This document shows positions 1 to 6,635 of a DNA stretch of 6,642 nt, one piece after another. The notes under the pieces were generated by a model. The model did no database searches, was not told the DNA's origin, and was given only the letters and a program-made list of their open reading frames with translations. Every line of letters begins with the position of its first letter. The first letter of the stretch is position 1. Source of the stretch: Xanthobacteraceae bacterium (GTDB lineage Bacteria; Pseudomonadota; Alphaproteobacteria; Rhizobiales; Xanthobacteraceae); contig JASHVC010000679.1 of the NCBI GenBank assembly GCA_030039655.1, positions 1 through 6,642 of the forward strand, in the 5' to 3' direction. The translations under genes and the position numbers were made by a program.

Positions 1-708
1 GAGGTCGATCCGGTCAAGCGCCGCATCTCGCTCGGCCTCAAGCAGACCATGCGCAATCCGTGGGAGGTCTTCGTTGAGAAGCATCCCGTCGGTTCGGAGG
101 TCGAAGGCGAGGTCAAGAACAAGACAGAGTTCGGCCTGTTCCTCGGCCTCGACGGCGATGTGGACGGCATGGTGCATCTCTCCGACCTCGACTGGAAACG
201 GCCGGGCGAGCAGGTCATCGAGGAATACAAGAAGGGCGACAAGGTCAGGGCGCAAGTGCTCGACGTCGACGTCGAGAAGGAGCGTATCTCCCTCGGCATC
301 AAACAACTTGCCGAGGGTGGCGCCGCGCCGGCTGAGGCTGCGGGCGAATTGAAGAAGGGCGCGGTGGTCACCTGCGAGGTCACCGAGGTCAAGGAAGGCG
401 GCATCGACGTCAAGATCGTCAGCACCGAACTTACATCCTTCATCAAGCGCTCAGAGCTCGCCCGCGATCGCTCCGAGCAGCGCCCCGACCGCTTCGCCGT
501 GGGCCAGAAAGTCGATGCGCGTGTGGTGCAATACGACCGCCGCAGCCACAAGGTCACGGTGTCCATCAAGGCCCTGGAAGTCGCCGAGGAGAAGGAGGCA
601 ATCGCTCAGTACGGTTCCTCGGACTCCGGTGCCACCTTGGGCGACATCCTCGGCACTGCGCTACGCCGCAAGGGCGAGGAGGGTGACAAGGAAGAGGTGA
701 AGGAGTGA
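1..708 (+). CDS. rpsA: 30S ribosomal protein S1, C-terminal part (5' end outside window)
   Basis: Ribosomal protein S1 binds mRNA on the 30S subunit and helps recruit it for initiation. The frame is open from base 1, giving 235 residues that end in TGA at 706-708, so only the C-terminal part of a protein that is usually about 560 residues is present. The first 15 residues (EVDPVKRRISLGLKQ) are the end of one S1 repeat. Residues about 31-102 are a complete S1 (OB-fold) repeat with the FGLFLGLDGDVDGMVHLSDL core and a closing ERISLGIKQ. Residues about 119-190 are a more diverged repeat. The following tail, with an AIAQYGSSDSGATLGDIL segment and a charged end (GEEGDKEEVKE), matches the end of the protein. 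By comparison with E. coli S1 these are repeats R5 and R6. Position upstream of ihfB is conserved across proteobacteria. An ATG at 49 is internal, not the start. Confidence 0.97.
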   Translation, partial: EVDPVKRRISLGLKQTMRNPWEVFVEKHPVGSEVEGEVKNKTEFGLFLGLDGDVDGMVHLSDLDWKRPGEQVIEEYKKGDKVRAQVLDVDVEKERISLGIKQLAEGGAAPAEAAGELKKGAVVTCEVTEVKEGGIDVKIVSTELTSFIKRSELARDRSEQRPDRFAVGQKVDARVVQYDRRSHKVTVSIKALEVAEEKEAIAQYGSSDSGATLGDILGTALRRKGEEGDKEEVKE

Positions 709-715
709 CGTTGTT

Positions 716-814
716 GTCATTCCGGATCGCCACGAAGTGATGAGTTCGGAACCCATATTCACGGACGGTGGTTATGGATTCCGGACTCCAAACTTCGTTC
801 AGCCCCGGAATGAC
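716..814. repeat. 99-bp imperfect palindrome between rpsA and sppA (dispersed-repeat type)
   Basis: Two 41-base arms, 716-756 and 774-814, align without gaps as inverted copies with 31 of 41 positions paired, around a 17-base loop (757-773). Matching blocks are GTCATTCCGG (716-725) with CCGGAATGAC (805-814), ACGAAGT (732-738) with ACTTCGT (792-798), and GAGTTCGGAACCCAT (742-756) with a 13/15 match at 774-788. The RNA form would be one long hairpin starting 8 bases after the rpsA stop and ending 10 bases before the sppA ribosome binding site. No T-tract follows, so it is not a classical intrinsic terminator. The GTCATTCCGG...CCGGAATGAC ends resemble dispersed intergenic repeats that I recall from Bradyrhizobiaceae; that identification is from memory. 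It could protect the rpsA 3' end or reduce read-through into sppA. Confidence 0.8.
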
Positions 815-823
815 CGGGTTGAT

Positions 824-830
824 AGAGGAA
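824..830 (+). promoter_or_regulatory. ribosome binding site of sppA
   Basis: AGAGGAA lies 7 bases before the ATG at 838. It is purine-rich and complementary to the 16S rRNA 3' end, and it fixes this ATG as the start. It lies just outside the palindrome, so the hairpin would not directly hide it. Confidence 0.6.
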
Positions 831-837
831 TTCACGA

Positions 838-1815
838 ATGTCGCTAGATGCGGACCTGATCGTTGACCGCCGCCGGATGCGGCGCAAGCTGACCTTCTGG
901 CGCGTTGTCGCCATTGTGTTGATCGTTTTCGCCATCGGTGTGATGGCGGCGGCGCTGGGCAATCGCAGCAGCCTCGTGTCGGGTCCCTACATCGCGCGCG
1001 TGAGCGTGTCCGGCCTTATCCGTGATGACGAGGAACGGGTACGTCAGCTTGACCGGCTTGCAGGCGCCTCAAATGCGCGCGCGGTCATCGTCCATGTCGA
1101 CAGCCCCGGCGGGACCACCGCGGGTTCGGAGCAACTGTTCGACGCGCTCGGCCGCGTGCGCGCCAAGAAGCCGGTCGCCATCGTCATGGACAGCCTTGCG
1201 GCTTCCGGCGCCTACATTACCGCTCTGTCAGGCGACTATATCGTGGCCAAGCAGACCTCCCTCGTGGGCTCAATTGGTGTGTTGTTCGAGTTTCCGAACT
1301 TTACCGATCTTTTGGACAAGATCGGCGTGAAGGTGGAGGCCATCAAATCTAGCCCCTTGAAGGCGGCGCCGAACGGCTTCGAGCCCACCACCCCGGAAGC
1401 CCGCGCGGCCATCGAATCGCTCATCAAAGACTCCTATGCCTGGTTCAAAAATCTGGTGCAGGAGCGCCGCCACCTCACCGACGACCAGCTCGCAGCGGTG
1501 GATGACGGCCGCGTGTTTACCGGGCATCAGGGGCTCGACCTGAAGCTCATCGATCAGATCGGGGACGAGCGGACCGCTATCGCCTGGCTTGAGAAAGAGA
1601 AGAACATCACCGCCAACCTGCCAGTGCGCGACTATCGCCTGCACAGCCGGCTCGACGACCTGCCGTTCCTGCATGCGGCGGCGCTGGGAGTGCTTGACGC
1701 AGTGGGATTAGATGGTCTGGCGCAGCGTTTCGGGAGCCTCGGCGGGGCCAGCGGGCTCGACCGCTTCAATCTTGACGGTCTGTTGGCGCTTTGGCAACCT
1801 GACGGCGCGAACTGA
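838..1815 (+). CDS. sppA: Signal peptide peptidase SppA, single-repeat (36K) type
   Basis: This is a membrane-anchored S49-family serine protease that cuts leftover signal peptides and other envelope peptides. The 325-residue length fits the short SppA type (B. subtilis SppA about 335), not the duplicated E. coli form. A basic stretch (RRRMRRK, 11-17) precedes one hydrophobic segment at about 20-41, predicting a cytoplasmic N-terminus and a periplasmic catalytic domain. The core shows VDSPGG (88-92), the nucleophile Ser123 in SLAASGAY (119-126), VAKQTSLVGSIGVL (136-149), and IKSSPLK (169-175), where Lys175 aligns with the general-base lysine of B. subtilis SppA. The Ser-Lys spacing of 52 matches that enzyme. 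Residues 184-250 carry the usual helical part with GRVFTGHQGLDLKLID. ATG 838 is preceded by a good ribosome binding site. It sits between rpsA and ihfB, as in many alphaproteobacteria. No clear promoter is visible. Confidence 0.94.
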   Translation: MSLDADLIVDRRRMRRKLTFWRVVAIVLIVFAIGVMAAALGNRSSLVSGPYIARVSVSGLIRDDEERVRQLDRLAGASNARAVIVHVDSPGGTTAGSEQLFDALGRVRAKKPVAIVMDSLAASGAYITALSGDYIVAKQTSLVGSIGVLFEFPNFTDLLDKIGVKVEAIKSSPLKAAPNGFEPTTPEARAAIESLIKDSYAWFKNLVQERRHLTDDQLAAVDDGRVFTGHQGLDLKLIDQIGDERTAIAWLEKEKNITANLPVRDYRLHSRLDDLPFLHAAALGVLDAVGLDGLAQRFGSLGGASGLDRFNLDGLLALWQPDGAN

Positions 1816-1861
1816 GATAAGACGAAAGCAGTAGCGTTCGTGGGCGGCCAGGGCGGCAGTT

Positions 1862-2158
1862 ATGATCAAGTCTGAACTCGTTCAACGAATCTCCGAACAG
1901 AACCCGCATCTTTATCAGCGTGACGTTGAGAACATCGTCAACGCCATTCTCAATGAGATCATTGCGGCGATGGCACGCGGCGATCGCGTGGAGCTGCGCG
2001 GCTTCGGGGCGTTTTCGGTGAAGCAGCGCCCGGCGCGTACCGGCCGCAATCCGCGCACCGGCGCCCATGTGTCGGTCGATCAGAAGTGCGTGCCGTTCTT
2101 CAAGACCGGCAAAGAAATGCGTGAGCGGCTCAATCGCACGAGGCCAGGCGAAGCCTGA
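1862..2158 (+). CDS. ihfB: Integration host factor subunit beta
   Basis: IhfB pairs with IhfA to bind and sharply bend DNA in the nucleoid, affecting transcription, replication and recombination. The 98-residue protein begins [11 protein letters not shown], close to E. coli IhfB (MTKSELIERL, 94 residues). The first 40 residues form the helical dimerisation part. The HU/IHF signature [21 protein letters not shown] begins at Gly47 and ends at Gly67. Pro64 in the RNPRTG tip is the intercalating proline of the beta arm. Glu44 and Arg46 (VELRGFG) match the E. coli IhfB residues at the same positions. The C-terminal [15 protein letters not shown] (77-91) is typical. Beta is preferred over alpha or HU because of the N-terminus, this EL-R pattern and the location between rpsA and a LapA-family gene. 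The gap from sppA is 46 bases, with only a weak GGGCGG-like ribosome binding site. Confidence 0.96.
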   Translation: MIKSELVQRISEQNPHLYQRDVENIVNAILNEIIAAMARGDRVELRGFGAFSVKQRPARTGRNPRTGAHVSVDQKCVPFFKTGKEMRERLNRTRPGEA

Positions 2159-2203
2159 GCCCTTACGCTCCCGCATGGCGCAGCGAGGCGGGGCAGGACG
2201 AAC

Positions 2204-2209
2204 AGGGAG
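2204..2209 (+). promoter_or_regulatory. ribosome binding site supporting a TTG start
   Basis: AGGGAG ends 8 bases before TTG 2218. The reading begun there gives a hydrophobic N-terminus as expected for a LapA-domain protein. No in-frame ATG or GTG with such a site exists nearby, so TTG is the best start. Confidence 0.6.
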
Positions 2210-2217
2210 CTAAGAAT

Positions 2218-2586
2218 TTGCTGCGCAAGATCATTGCAATAGTGATCCTCTTGCCGCTCGCCATTGTCATGATCGCCTTCGCGGTGGCCAACCGGCAGAT
2301 CGTGACAGTCTCGCTTGATCCGTTCGGCGGCAGTGATTCTGGGCTTTCGCTTCCGCTGTTCGTGCTGATCATCCTCTTGCTCATCATCGGCGTGCTGATC
2401 GGGGGCTTGGCGGCCTGGGTGCGCCAAGGCAGGCGGCGGGGCGCTGCGCGGCGAGCCGAACGCCAGCTGCAGGCGCTGCACAAGAAACTCGAGGCCTACG
2501 AGGGCACCGCCAGCGGCCCAACGATTATTCCGGACACCGGCGAGCCGCCCCCGCAGCGGCTGCAGCTGAGGCCGCCCGCCCGCTGA
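2218..2586 (+). CDS. LapA-domain (DUF1049) small inner-membrane protein
   Basis: This is a 122-residue protein starting at TTG with a good ribosome binding site. It has two predicted membrane helices: about residues 4-24 (IIAIVILLPLAIVMIAFAVA) and about 43-67 (LSLPLFVLIILLLIIGVLIGGLAAW). The short linker between them reads NRQIVTVSLDPFGG. This layout, with the NRQ-VTVSLDPF linker and a second helix rich in Leu/Ile/Gly followed by RQGRRR, is the LapA/DUF1049 family. In E. coli LapA works with LapB to control LpxC and lipopolysaccharide synthesis. A basic then heptad-like segment (71-94, RRRGAARRAERQLQALHKKL) is a probable cytoplasmic coiled coil, and the tail is proline-rich and disordered. 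Its place after ihfB is shared with E. coli, but lapB is not next to it here. Whether it controls lipopolysaccharide synthesis in this organism is inferred from family only. Confidence 0.85.
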   Translation: MLRKIIAIVILLPLAIVMIAFAVANRQIVTVSLDPFGGSDSGLSLPLFVLIILLLIIGVLIGGLAAWVRQGRRRGAARRAERQLQALHKKLEAYEGTASGPTIIPDTGEPPPQRLQLRPPAR

Positions 2587-2677
2587 AGGCGTTTGTCCAC
2601 CCCACGCGAGACAAAGCCGGTGTGGGGATGTAGAACGGCGGCGGTCAAACGAAGGTGTTTCAAAGTCGGACAAATCC
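2587..2677 (+). promoter_or_regulatory. leader region before trpF with competing short inverted repeats
   Basis: The 91-base gap holds interleaved complementary blocks: TTTGTC (2592-2597) with GACAAA (2610-2615), and CCCCAC (2600-2605) with GTGGGG (2622-2627). These can form only one at a time as simple hairpins, or together as a pseudoknot. TTTGTCC (2592-2598) is also complementary to GGACAAA (2668-2674) just before the trpF GTG. CGGA-CAAA-TCCG (2667-2678) could form a small hairpin over the start codon. No T-tract, no Trp-rich leader peptide and no convincing -35/-10 pair were found. A regulatory role is inference; such short matches can arise by chance. Confidence 0.3.
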
Positions 2678-3358
2678 GTGTCGCTCATCGTCAAAATCTG
2701 CGGCCTTTCCACGCCGGAGGCGCTCGACGCCGCGCTTGATGCGGGCGCCGACATGGTGGGCTTTGTGTTCTTTCCGCCATCCCCGCGCAACGTCTCCTTC
2801 GAGACCGTGCGCGCGTTAGGTGCGCGCGTCAAAGGCCGGGCAAAGAAAGTTGCGCTGTCAGTCGATGCCGACGACGCGCTGCTGGCCAATGTCGTTGGCG
2901 CGCTGTCGCCAGATTTTCTGCAGCTTCATGGCAAGGAAACGCCAGCGCGCCTCTCCGCGGTGAAAGGGCACTTCCGCCTGCCTGTCATCAAAGCAATCGC
3001 GGTGGAGACCAGGGCCGACCTCGATCTTGTCGCCGCCTATGCGGCGGTCGCCGATCGTCTCTTATTTGATGCGCGCCCCCCGCGGGAGGCGACGCGGCCG
3101 GGGGGCTTGGGCAAAACGTTTGATTGGCGGCTGCTGCAGAATCTCGATGTGCCCGTGCCTTTCATGCTTTCGGGCGGTCTCGATGCCGGTAATGTCGCCG
3201 AGGCGTTGCGCATCACGCACGCGGACGGCGTCGATGTTTCCTCCGGCGTCGAGCGCGCGCCGGGCGAAAAAGACCCCGACAGGATTCGCGCTTTCGTTCG
3301 CGCGGCGCGGGACGCCGTGGCGCGCCTCTCGCCGAGATCAGTCGCGAGTTCGGCATGA
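2678..3358 (+). CDS. trpF: Phosphoribosylanthranilate isomerase
   Basis: TrpF catalyses the Amadori rearrangement of N-(5-phosphoribosyl)anthranilate to the carboxyphenylamino-deoxyribulose phosphate, in the cytoplasmic tryptophan pathway. The 226-residue protein is a single TIM barrel. Strand 1 carries VKICGL with the general base Cys8. [17 protein letters not shown] (23-39) and LQLHG (81-85) are family motifs. The general acid is Asp131 in LLFDAR (128-133), followed by GGLGKTFDW (142-150). The phosphate site is formed by LSGGL (164-168) and [10 protein letters not shown] (183-192). The GTG start at 2678 places VKICG at the usual distance from the N-terminus, and there is no other start codon in frame in the leader, although the ribosome binding site is weak. 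The last four bases overlap the trpB start (ATGA at 3355-3358), so trpF and trpB are probably translationally coupled. All catalytic residues are present. Confidence 0.96.
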   Translation: MSLIVKICGLSTPEALDAALDAGADMVGFVFFPPSPRNVSFETVRALGARVKGRAKKVALSVDADDALLANVVGALSPDFLQLHGKETPARLSAVKGHFRLPVIKAIAVETRADLDLVAAYAAVADRLLFDARPPREATRPGGLGKTFDWRLLQNLDVPVPFMLSGGLDAGNVAEALRITHADGVDVSSGVERAPGEKDPDRIRAFVRAARDAVARLSPRSVASSA

Positions 3359-4575
3359 CCGTGCAGCAGCCTAATTCCTTCCGTACCGGACCCGACGATC
3401 ACGGGCATTTTGGCATCTATGGTGGCCGCTTTGTCGCCGAGACGCTGATGCCGCTCATTCTGGAACTGGAAGAGGCTTACGCGCAGGCCAAGGCCGATCC
3501 GCAGTTTCAGAAGGAGATGGACGGCTACCTAGCACATTATGTTGGCCGCCCGTCGCCGCTCTATTTCGCCGAGCGGCTGACCGCCCATTGTGAGGGCGCC
3601 AAAATCTACCTCAAACGTGAAGAGCTCAATCACACCGGCGCACACAAGGTGAACAATGTGCTCGGCCAGATTCTATTGGCGCGGCGCATGGGCAAACAGC
3701 GCATCATTGCAGAGACGGGCGCCGGCATGCACGGCGTCGCCACCGCCACGCTCTGCGCGCGCTTTGGGCTCGACTGCATCGTCTACATGGGCGCCGTCGA
3801 CGTGGAGCGGCAGAAGGCCAATGTGTTTCGCATGAACATGCTGGGCGCCAAGGTGATCCCGGTCGAATCCGGATCGAAGACGCTCAAAGACGCGATGAAC
3901 GAGGCGCTGCGCGATTGGGTCACCAATGTGGGCTCAACGTTCTATTGCATAGGCACCATCGCCGGGCCGCACCCCTATCCGACGATGGTGCGCGATTTTC
4001 AGTCGATCATCGGCCGCGAGACACGCGAGCAGATGCAGGAAGCCGAGGGCCGTCTTCCCGACTCGCTGATCGCCTGCATCGGTGGCGGCTCCAACGCCAT
4101 GGGCCTGTTCCACCCGTTCCTCGACGATAAGGAGATCGAAATTTACGGCGTCGAAGCCGCGGGTCACGGCCTCGATACTGCCCAGCATGCAGCCTCCATC
4201 GCGGGCGGCAGGCCGGGCGTGCTGCACGGCAATCGCACTTATCTGCTGATGAACGAGGATGGACAGATCAACGAGGCCCATTCGATCTCCGCAGGCCTCG
4301 ATTATCCGGGCATCGGCCCGGAGCACGCGTGGCTGCACGATGTCGGCCGCGTCACGTTTCTGTCGGCGACTGACGACGAGGCGCTCAACGCTTTCAAGCT
4401 TCTGTCCAAGCTCGAAGGAATCATCCCGGCGCTCGAGCCGGCGCACGCCATCGCCAAGGTTTTGGACCTCGCGCCGAAAAAGCCGAAGGATCACCTGATG
4501 GTCGTCAACCTCTCCGGCCGCGGCGACAAGGATTTAGAGACCATCGCTCGGCACCTTGAGGGTCGAGCGAAATGA
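3355..4575 (+). CDS. trpB: Tryptophan synthase beta chain
   Basis: TrpB condenses indole, channelled from TrpA, with L-serine to give L-tryptophan, using pyridoxal phosphate in an alpha2-beta2 complex. The 406-residue length is normal. The conserved N-terminal [17 protein letters not shown] is at 17-33. Lys98 in HTGAHKVNN (93-101) forms the Schiff base, and Glu120 in AETGAGMHG (119-127) is the acid-base residue (E. coli Lys87 and Glu109). GGGSNA (243-248) binds the cofactor phosphate, and Ser387 in NLSGRGDKD (385-393) faces the pyridine nitrogen. The HGNRTYLL and [15 protein letters not shown] segments (291-323) are typical of the classical TrpB1 that works with TrpA. The gene starts in the trpF stop (ATGA) with little ribosome binding site of its own, and ends in ATGA overlapping trpA. 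No residue is missing. Confidence 0.98.
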   Translation: MTVQQPNSFRTGPDDHGHFGIYGGRFVAETLMPLILELEEAYAQAKADPQFQKEMDGYLAHYVGRPSPLYFAERLTAHCEGAKIYLKREELNHTGAHKVNNVLGQILLARRMGKQRIIAETGAGMHGVATATLCARFGLDCIVYMGAVDVERQKANVFRMNMLGAKVIPVESGSKTLKDAMNEALRDWVTNVGSTFYCIGTIAGPHPYPTMVRDFQSIIGRETREQMQEAEGRLPDSLIACIGGGSNAMGLFHPFLDDKEIEIYGVEAAGHGLDTAQHAASIAGGRPGVLHGNRTYLLMNEDGQINEAHSISAGLDYPGIGPEHAWLHDVGRVTFLSATDDEALNAFKLLSKLEGIIPALEPAHAIAKVLDLAPKKPKDHLMVVNLSGRGDKDLETIARHLEGRAK

Positions 4576-5420
4576 CCATGCGCATCGACGCGCGTTTCGC
4601 GGCGCTGAAGAAAGAAGGCCGCGCTGCGCTGGTCACTTTCACCATGGCGGGCGATCCCGATTACGAGTCCGCGCTTTCGATCCTCAAGGCGCTGCCGAAG
4701 GCCGGCGCAGACGTGATCGAACTGGGCATGCCGTTTACCGACCCCATGGCCGATGGTCCAGTGATCCAGGCTGCGGGATTGCGCGCGCTCAAGGCTGGGC
4801 AAGACATGAAAAAGACGCTGGCACTGGTGCGCGAATTCCGCCGCGGCGACGATGCCACGCCCGTCGTCCTCATGGGCTACTACAATCCGATCTACGTGTA
4901 CGGCGGCAAACGCTTTCTCGCCGACGCGAAGAGTGCCGGTGTCGATGGGCTCATCATCGTCGATCTGCCGCCTGAGGAAGATGCCGAGCTGTGCATTCCG
5001 GCCCTGAAAGCCGGCCTCAATTTCATTCGCCTCGCCACGCCAACGACCGATGACAAGCGGCTGCCGACCGTGCTCACCAACACATCGGGCTTTGTTTATT
5101 ACGTCTCCATCACCGGCATCACGGGCTCGGCTGCGCCCGACCCGGGTAAAGTCACCGACGCGGTGGCCCGCATCAAGCGCCATACTAAGCTTCCGGTTTG
5201 CGTCGGCTTTGGCGTACGCACGGCCGAGCAGGCGCGCGCCCTCGCAGCCGGCGCCGATGGTGTCGTGGTCGGATCGGCCCTGGTCGATGCCGTGAGCAAG
5301 AGTCTCGACGCTAACGGCAAAGCCACGGCCGCAACGGCTGCGTCGGTCGGCGATCTCGTCCGCTTGCTCAGTCAAGGCGTGCGCGGAGTGCGCCGCGTTC
5401 CGGCGGGTGCCGGCGGATGA
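4572..5420 (+). CDS. trpA: Tryptophan synthase alpha chain
   Basis: TrpA splits indole-3-glycerol phosphate into indole and glyceraldehyde 3-phosphate, passing indole to TrpB. The 282-residue protein is a TIM barrel. The catalytic Glu50 is in [16 protein letters not shown] (48-63), which also holds Asp61 (E. coli Glu49 and Asp60). [14 protein letters not shown] (98-111), [11 protein letters not shown] (126-136), [10 protein letters not shown] (177-186) and [13 protein letters not shown] (208-220) are family motifs; [12 protein letters not shown] (227-238) forms the phosphate-binding end. The ATG at 4572 overlaps the trpB stop; GAGGG at 4558-4562 is a plausible ribosome binding site, 9 bases upstream. 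A second in-frame ATG at 4578 is a possible alternative start. The C-terminal tail after about residue 268 is slightly longer than in E. coli (268 residues) and ends glycine-rich. Its stop overlaps the next gene by ATGA, which is unusual because accD often comes next in relatives. Confidence 0.98.
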   Translation: MTMRIDARFAALKKEGRAALVTFTMAGDPDYESALSILKALPKAGADVIELGMPFTDPMADGPVIQAAGLRALKAGQDMKKTLALVREFRRGDDATPVVLMGYYNPIYVYGGKRFLADAKSAGVDGLIIVDLPPEEDAELCIPALKAGLNFIRLATPTTDDKRLPTVLTNTSGFVYYVSITGITGSAAPDPGKVTDAVARIKRHTKLPVCVGFGVRTAEQARALAAGADGVVVGSALVDAVSKSLDANGKATAATAASVGDLVRLLSQGVRGVRRVPAGAGG

Positions 5421-6598
5421 ATGCGGGCGCCACTCGCCCAGTGGATGGCGAAGGCTTTGTTCGCGCCGCTCGCGCGTTGACGCCCAAGATCAGAGAACAG
5501 CGCGCCGACATCGAGCGGCAACGGAGCTTGCCCGCGCCGCTCGTGAAAGAGATGGCCGAAACCGGATTCTTCTCGCTCTGGCTTGCCCGCGCTCTTGGTG
5601 GACCGGAACTCAACATCACCGACTACTTCCGCGTCATCGGCGAACTCGCCCGTGCCGATGGCGCTGCTGGTTGGTGCACGATGGTGTCGGCGGGCTACAG
5701 CCGCTTCTCCGGCTTTCTGGAGGCGGACGCCGCGCGCGAAATTTTTGGCGACGGCAGCATCGTTGTCGCCGGCACGATCAATCCGACCGGCAAAGCGGTG
5801 CCGGCGCCCGGCGGTTTCCGCGTCAGCGGACGCTGGGGTTACGGCAGCTTCATCCAGCACAGCGCCTGGACGGTCGGCAATTGCTTCGTCCACGAGGGCG
5901 ACGCGCCCCGCCGCGGCCCCGACGGCGCGCCGGATATGCGGCCGATGCTGTTTCCGACCAGCGTGGTCGAGATCATCGATACTTGGCGCGTCGCGGGATT
6001 GCGTGGCACCGGCAACCACGATTTTCAGGTCAACGATGTGTTCGTCCCGGAGAAGCACGTCATTGCCGGCTTCGCCGCAAAGCCGACGCAGCCCGGCACG
6101 CTTTACCAGGCGCCATTCATTACTGTCTTTGCCATGTGCCTTGCCAGCGTTCCGCTCGGCATCGCACGTGCGGCGATCGATACGTTCGTTAAACTGGCTG
6201 AAGCCAAAACGCCAACCGGCTCCTCCGGCCGGCTGCGCGACAAGGCGAGCGCGCAAGCCGATCTGGGCAAGGCGGAAGCGTTGTTGAGCTCAGCGCGCGC
6301 CTTCATGTTCGACGAAGCGGAGAAACTCTGGGACACCGTTGCGGCCGGCGATGCGCCGTCGCTGCACCAGCGTGCGGTCGCGCGCCTCGCGGCGGCGCAG
6401 GCAGCGAGCGCGTCGGCTCAGGCCGTCGATCTCCTCTACAACGCAGCCGGTGGAACGGCGCTCTACGAGAACAATCTCCTGGAACGCTGCTTCCGCGATG
6501 TGCACGCGACGACACAGCACATGGGTACGTCGTCGGCGAATTTCGAGCTTTCCGGGCGCGTGCTGCTGGGCCTCGATCCCGGGACGCCGCGCTTTTAA
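5417..6598 (+). CDS. Acyl-CoA-dehydrogenase-fold flavoprotein, probable two-component flavin monooxygenase
   Basis: This is a 393-residue protein with the three-part acyl-CoA dehydrogenase fold: an alpha-helical N-terminal domain (about 10-115), a middle beta domain (about 116-215) with [14 protein letters not shown] (138-151) and [22 protein letters not shown] (190-211), and a C-terminal helical domain (about 235-380). The [10 protein letters not shown] motif, [13 protein letters not shown] (357-369) and the ending [12 protein letters not shown] resemble HsaA/DszC/HpaB-type (group D) monooxygenases, which use reduced flavin from a separate reductase to hydroxylate substrates. Aligning the RD-x8-GT region by hand with acyl-CoA dehydrogenases puts Met369 where their catalytic Glu (YEGT) lies, so dehydrogenase activity is unlikely. 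His368 is a candidate catalytic base. The start overlaps the trpA stop (ATGA); only a weak GGCGGG site precedes it. The substrate cannot be read from the sequence. No reductase gene is present in the window. Family assignment is firm, the monooxygenase assignment likely. Confidence 0.85.
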   Translation: MNAGATRPVDGEGFVRAARALTPKIREQRADIERQRSLPAPLVKEMAETGFFSLWLARALGGPELNITDYFRVIGELARADGAAGWCTMVSAGYSRFSGFLEADAAREIFGDGSIVVAGTINPTGKAVPAPGGFRVSGRWGYGSFIQHSAWTVGNCFVHEGDAPRRGPDGAPDMRPMLFPTSVVEIIDTWRVAGLRGTGNHDFQVNDVFVPEKHVIAGFAAKPTQPGTLYQAPFITVFAMCLASVPLGIARAAIDTFVKLAEAKTPTGSSGRLRDKASAQADLGKAEALLSSARAFMFDEAEKLWDTVAAGDAPSLHQRAVARLAAAQAASASAQAVDLLYNAAGGTALYENNLLERCFRDVHATTQHMGTSSANFELSGRVLLGLDPGTPRF

Positions 6599-6609
6599 TG
6601 TGATCTGGT

Positions 6610-6635
6610 TTCGCGTCAAGCCCGGCCATGACGAA
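6610..6635. repeat. partial dispersed-type repeat or small hairpin after the last gene
   Basis: GTCAAGCCCGGCCATGACGA (6615-6634) matches the end of a GC-rich dispersed repeat (inverse reading CGTCATGGCCGGGCTTGAC) that I recall as common between genes in Rhizobiales. Within it, TTCG-CG-TCA (6610-6618) pairs with TGACGAA (6629-6635) as a 7-bp stem with a 2-base bulge and a 10-base loop. It begins 12 bases after the stop of the flavoprotein gene. The full element would continue past the window, so its length and any terminator role cannot be judged here. Confidence 0.5.

Noticed and set aside
709..837. Intrinsic terminator for rpsA
   Set aside because: The palindrome is strong but is not followed by a run of T, so I annotate a repeat and only suggest a possible effect on transcription.
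1816..1861. Separate promoter for ihfB
   Set aside because: No convincing -35/-10 pair could be read in this 46-base gap; a promoter may lie inside sppA but cannot be supported by eye.
2587..2677. Classical trp attenuator with leader peptide
   Set aside because: No short reading frame with repeated Trp codons and no terminator hairpin with a T-tract are present. Trp attenuation in this group is usually at trpE, not here.
2080..2889. Open frame on the - strand spanning the LapA-domain gene and the trpF leader (269 residues)
   Set aside because: It covers three confidently read + strand genes and the leader, and its translation is low-complexity with no family motif.
4491..5375. Long open frame on the - strand opposite trpA (294 residues)
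   Set aside because: It lies wholly antisense to a clear trpA, is rich in Arg/Gly/Asp as expected for a shadow frame in GC-rich DNA, and shows no recognisable domain.
5407..6192. Overlapping + strand frame inside the flavoprotein gene (261 residues)
   Set aside because: It is the +2-type shadow of the real frame, very Arg-rich, and has no family similarity that I recognise.
5372..6256. Long open frame on the - strand opposite the flavoprotein gene (294 residues)
   Set aside because: Antisense shadow of a well-supported gene. Its composition is arginine- and alanine-rich and no motif or ribosome binding site was seen.
6551..6597. Terminator formed by GCGCG/CGCGC followed by TTTT at the end of the last gene
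   Set aside because: The stem would be only 5 bp with a loop near 27 bases inside the coding sequence, and the TTTT is part of the Phe and stop codons.
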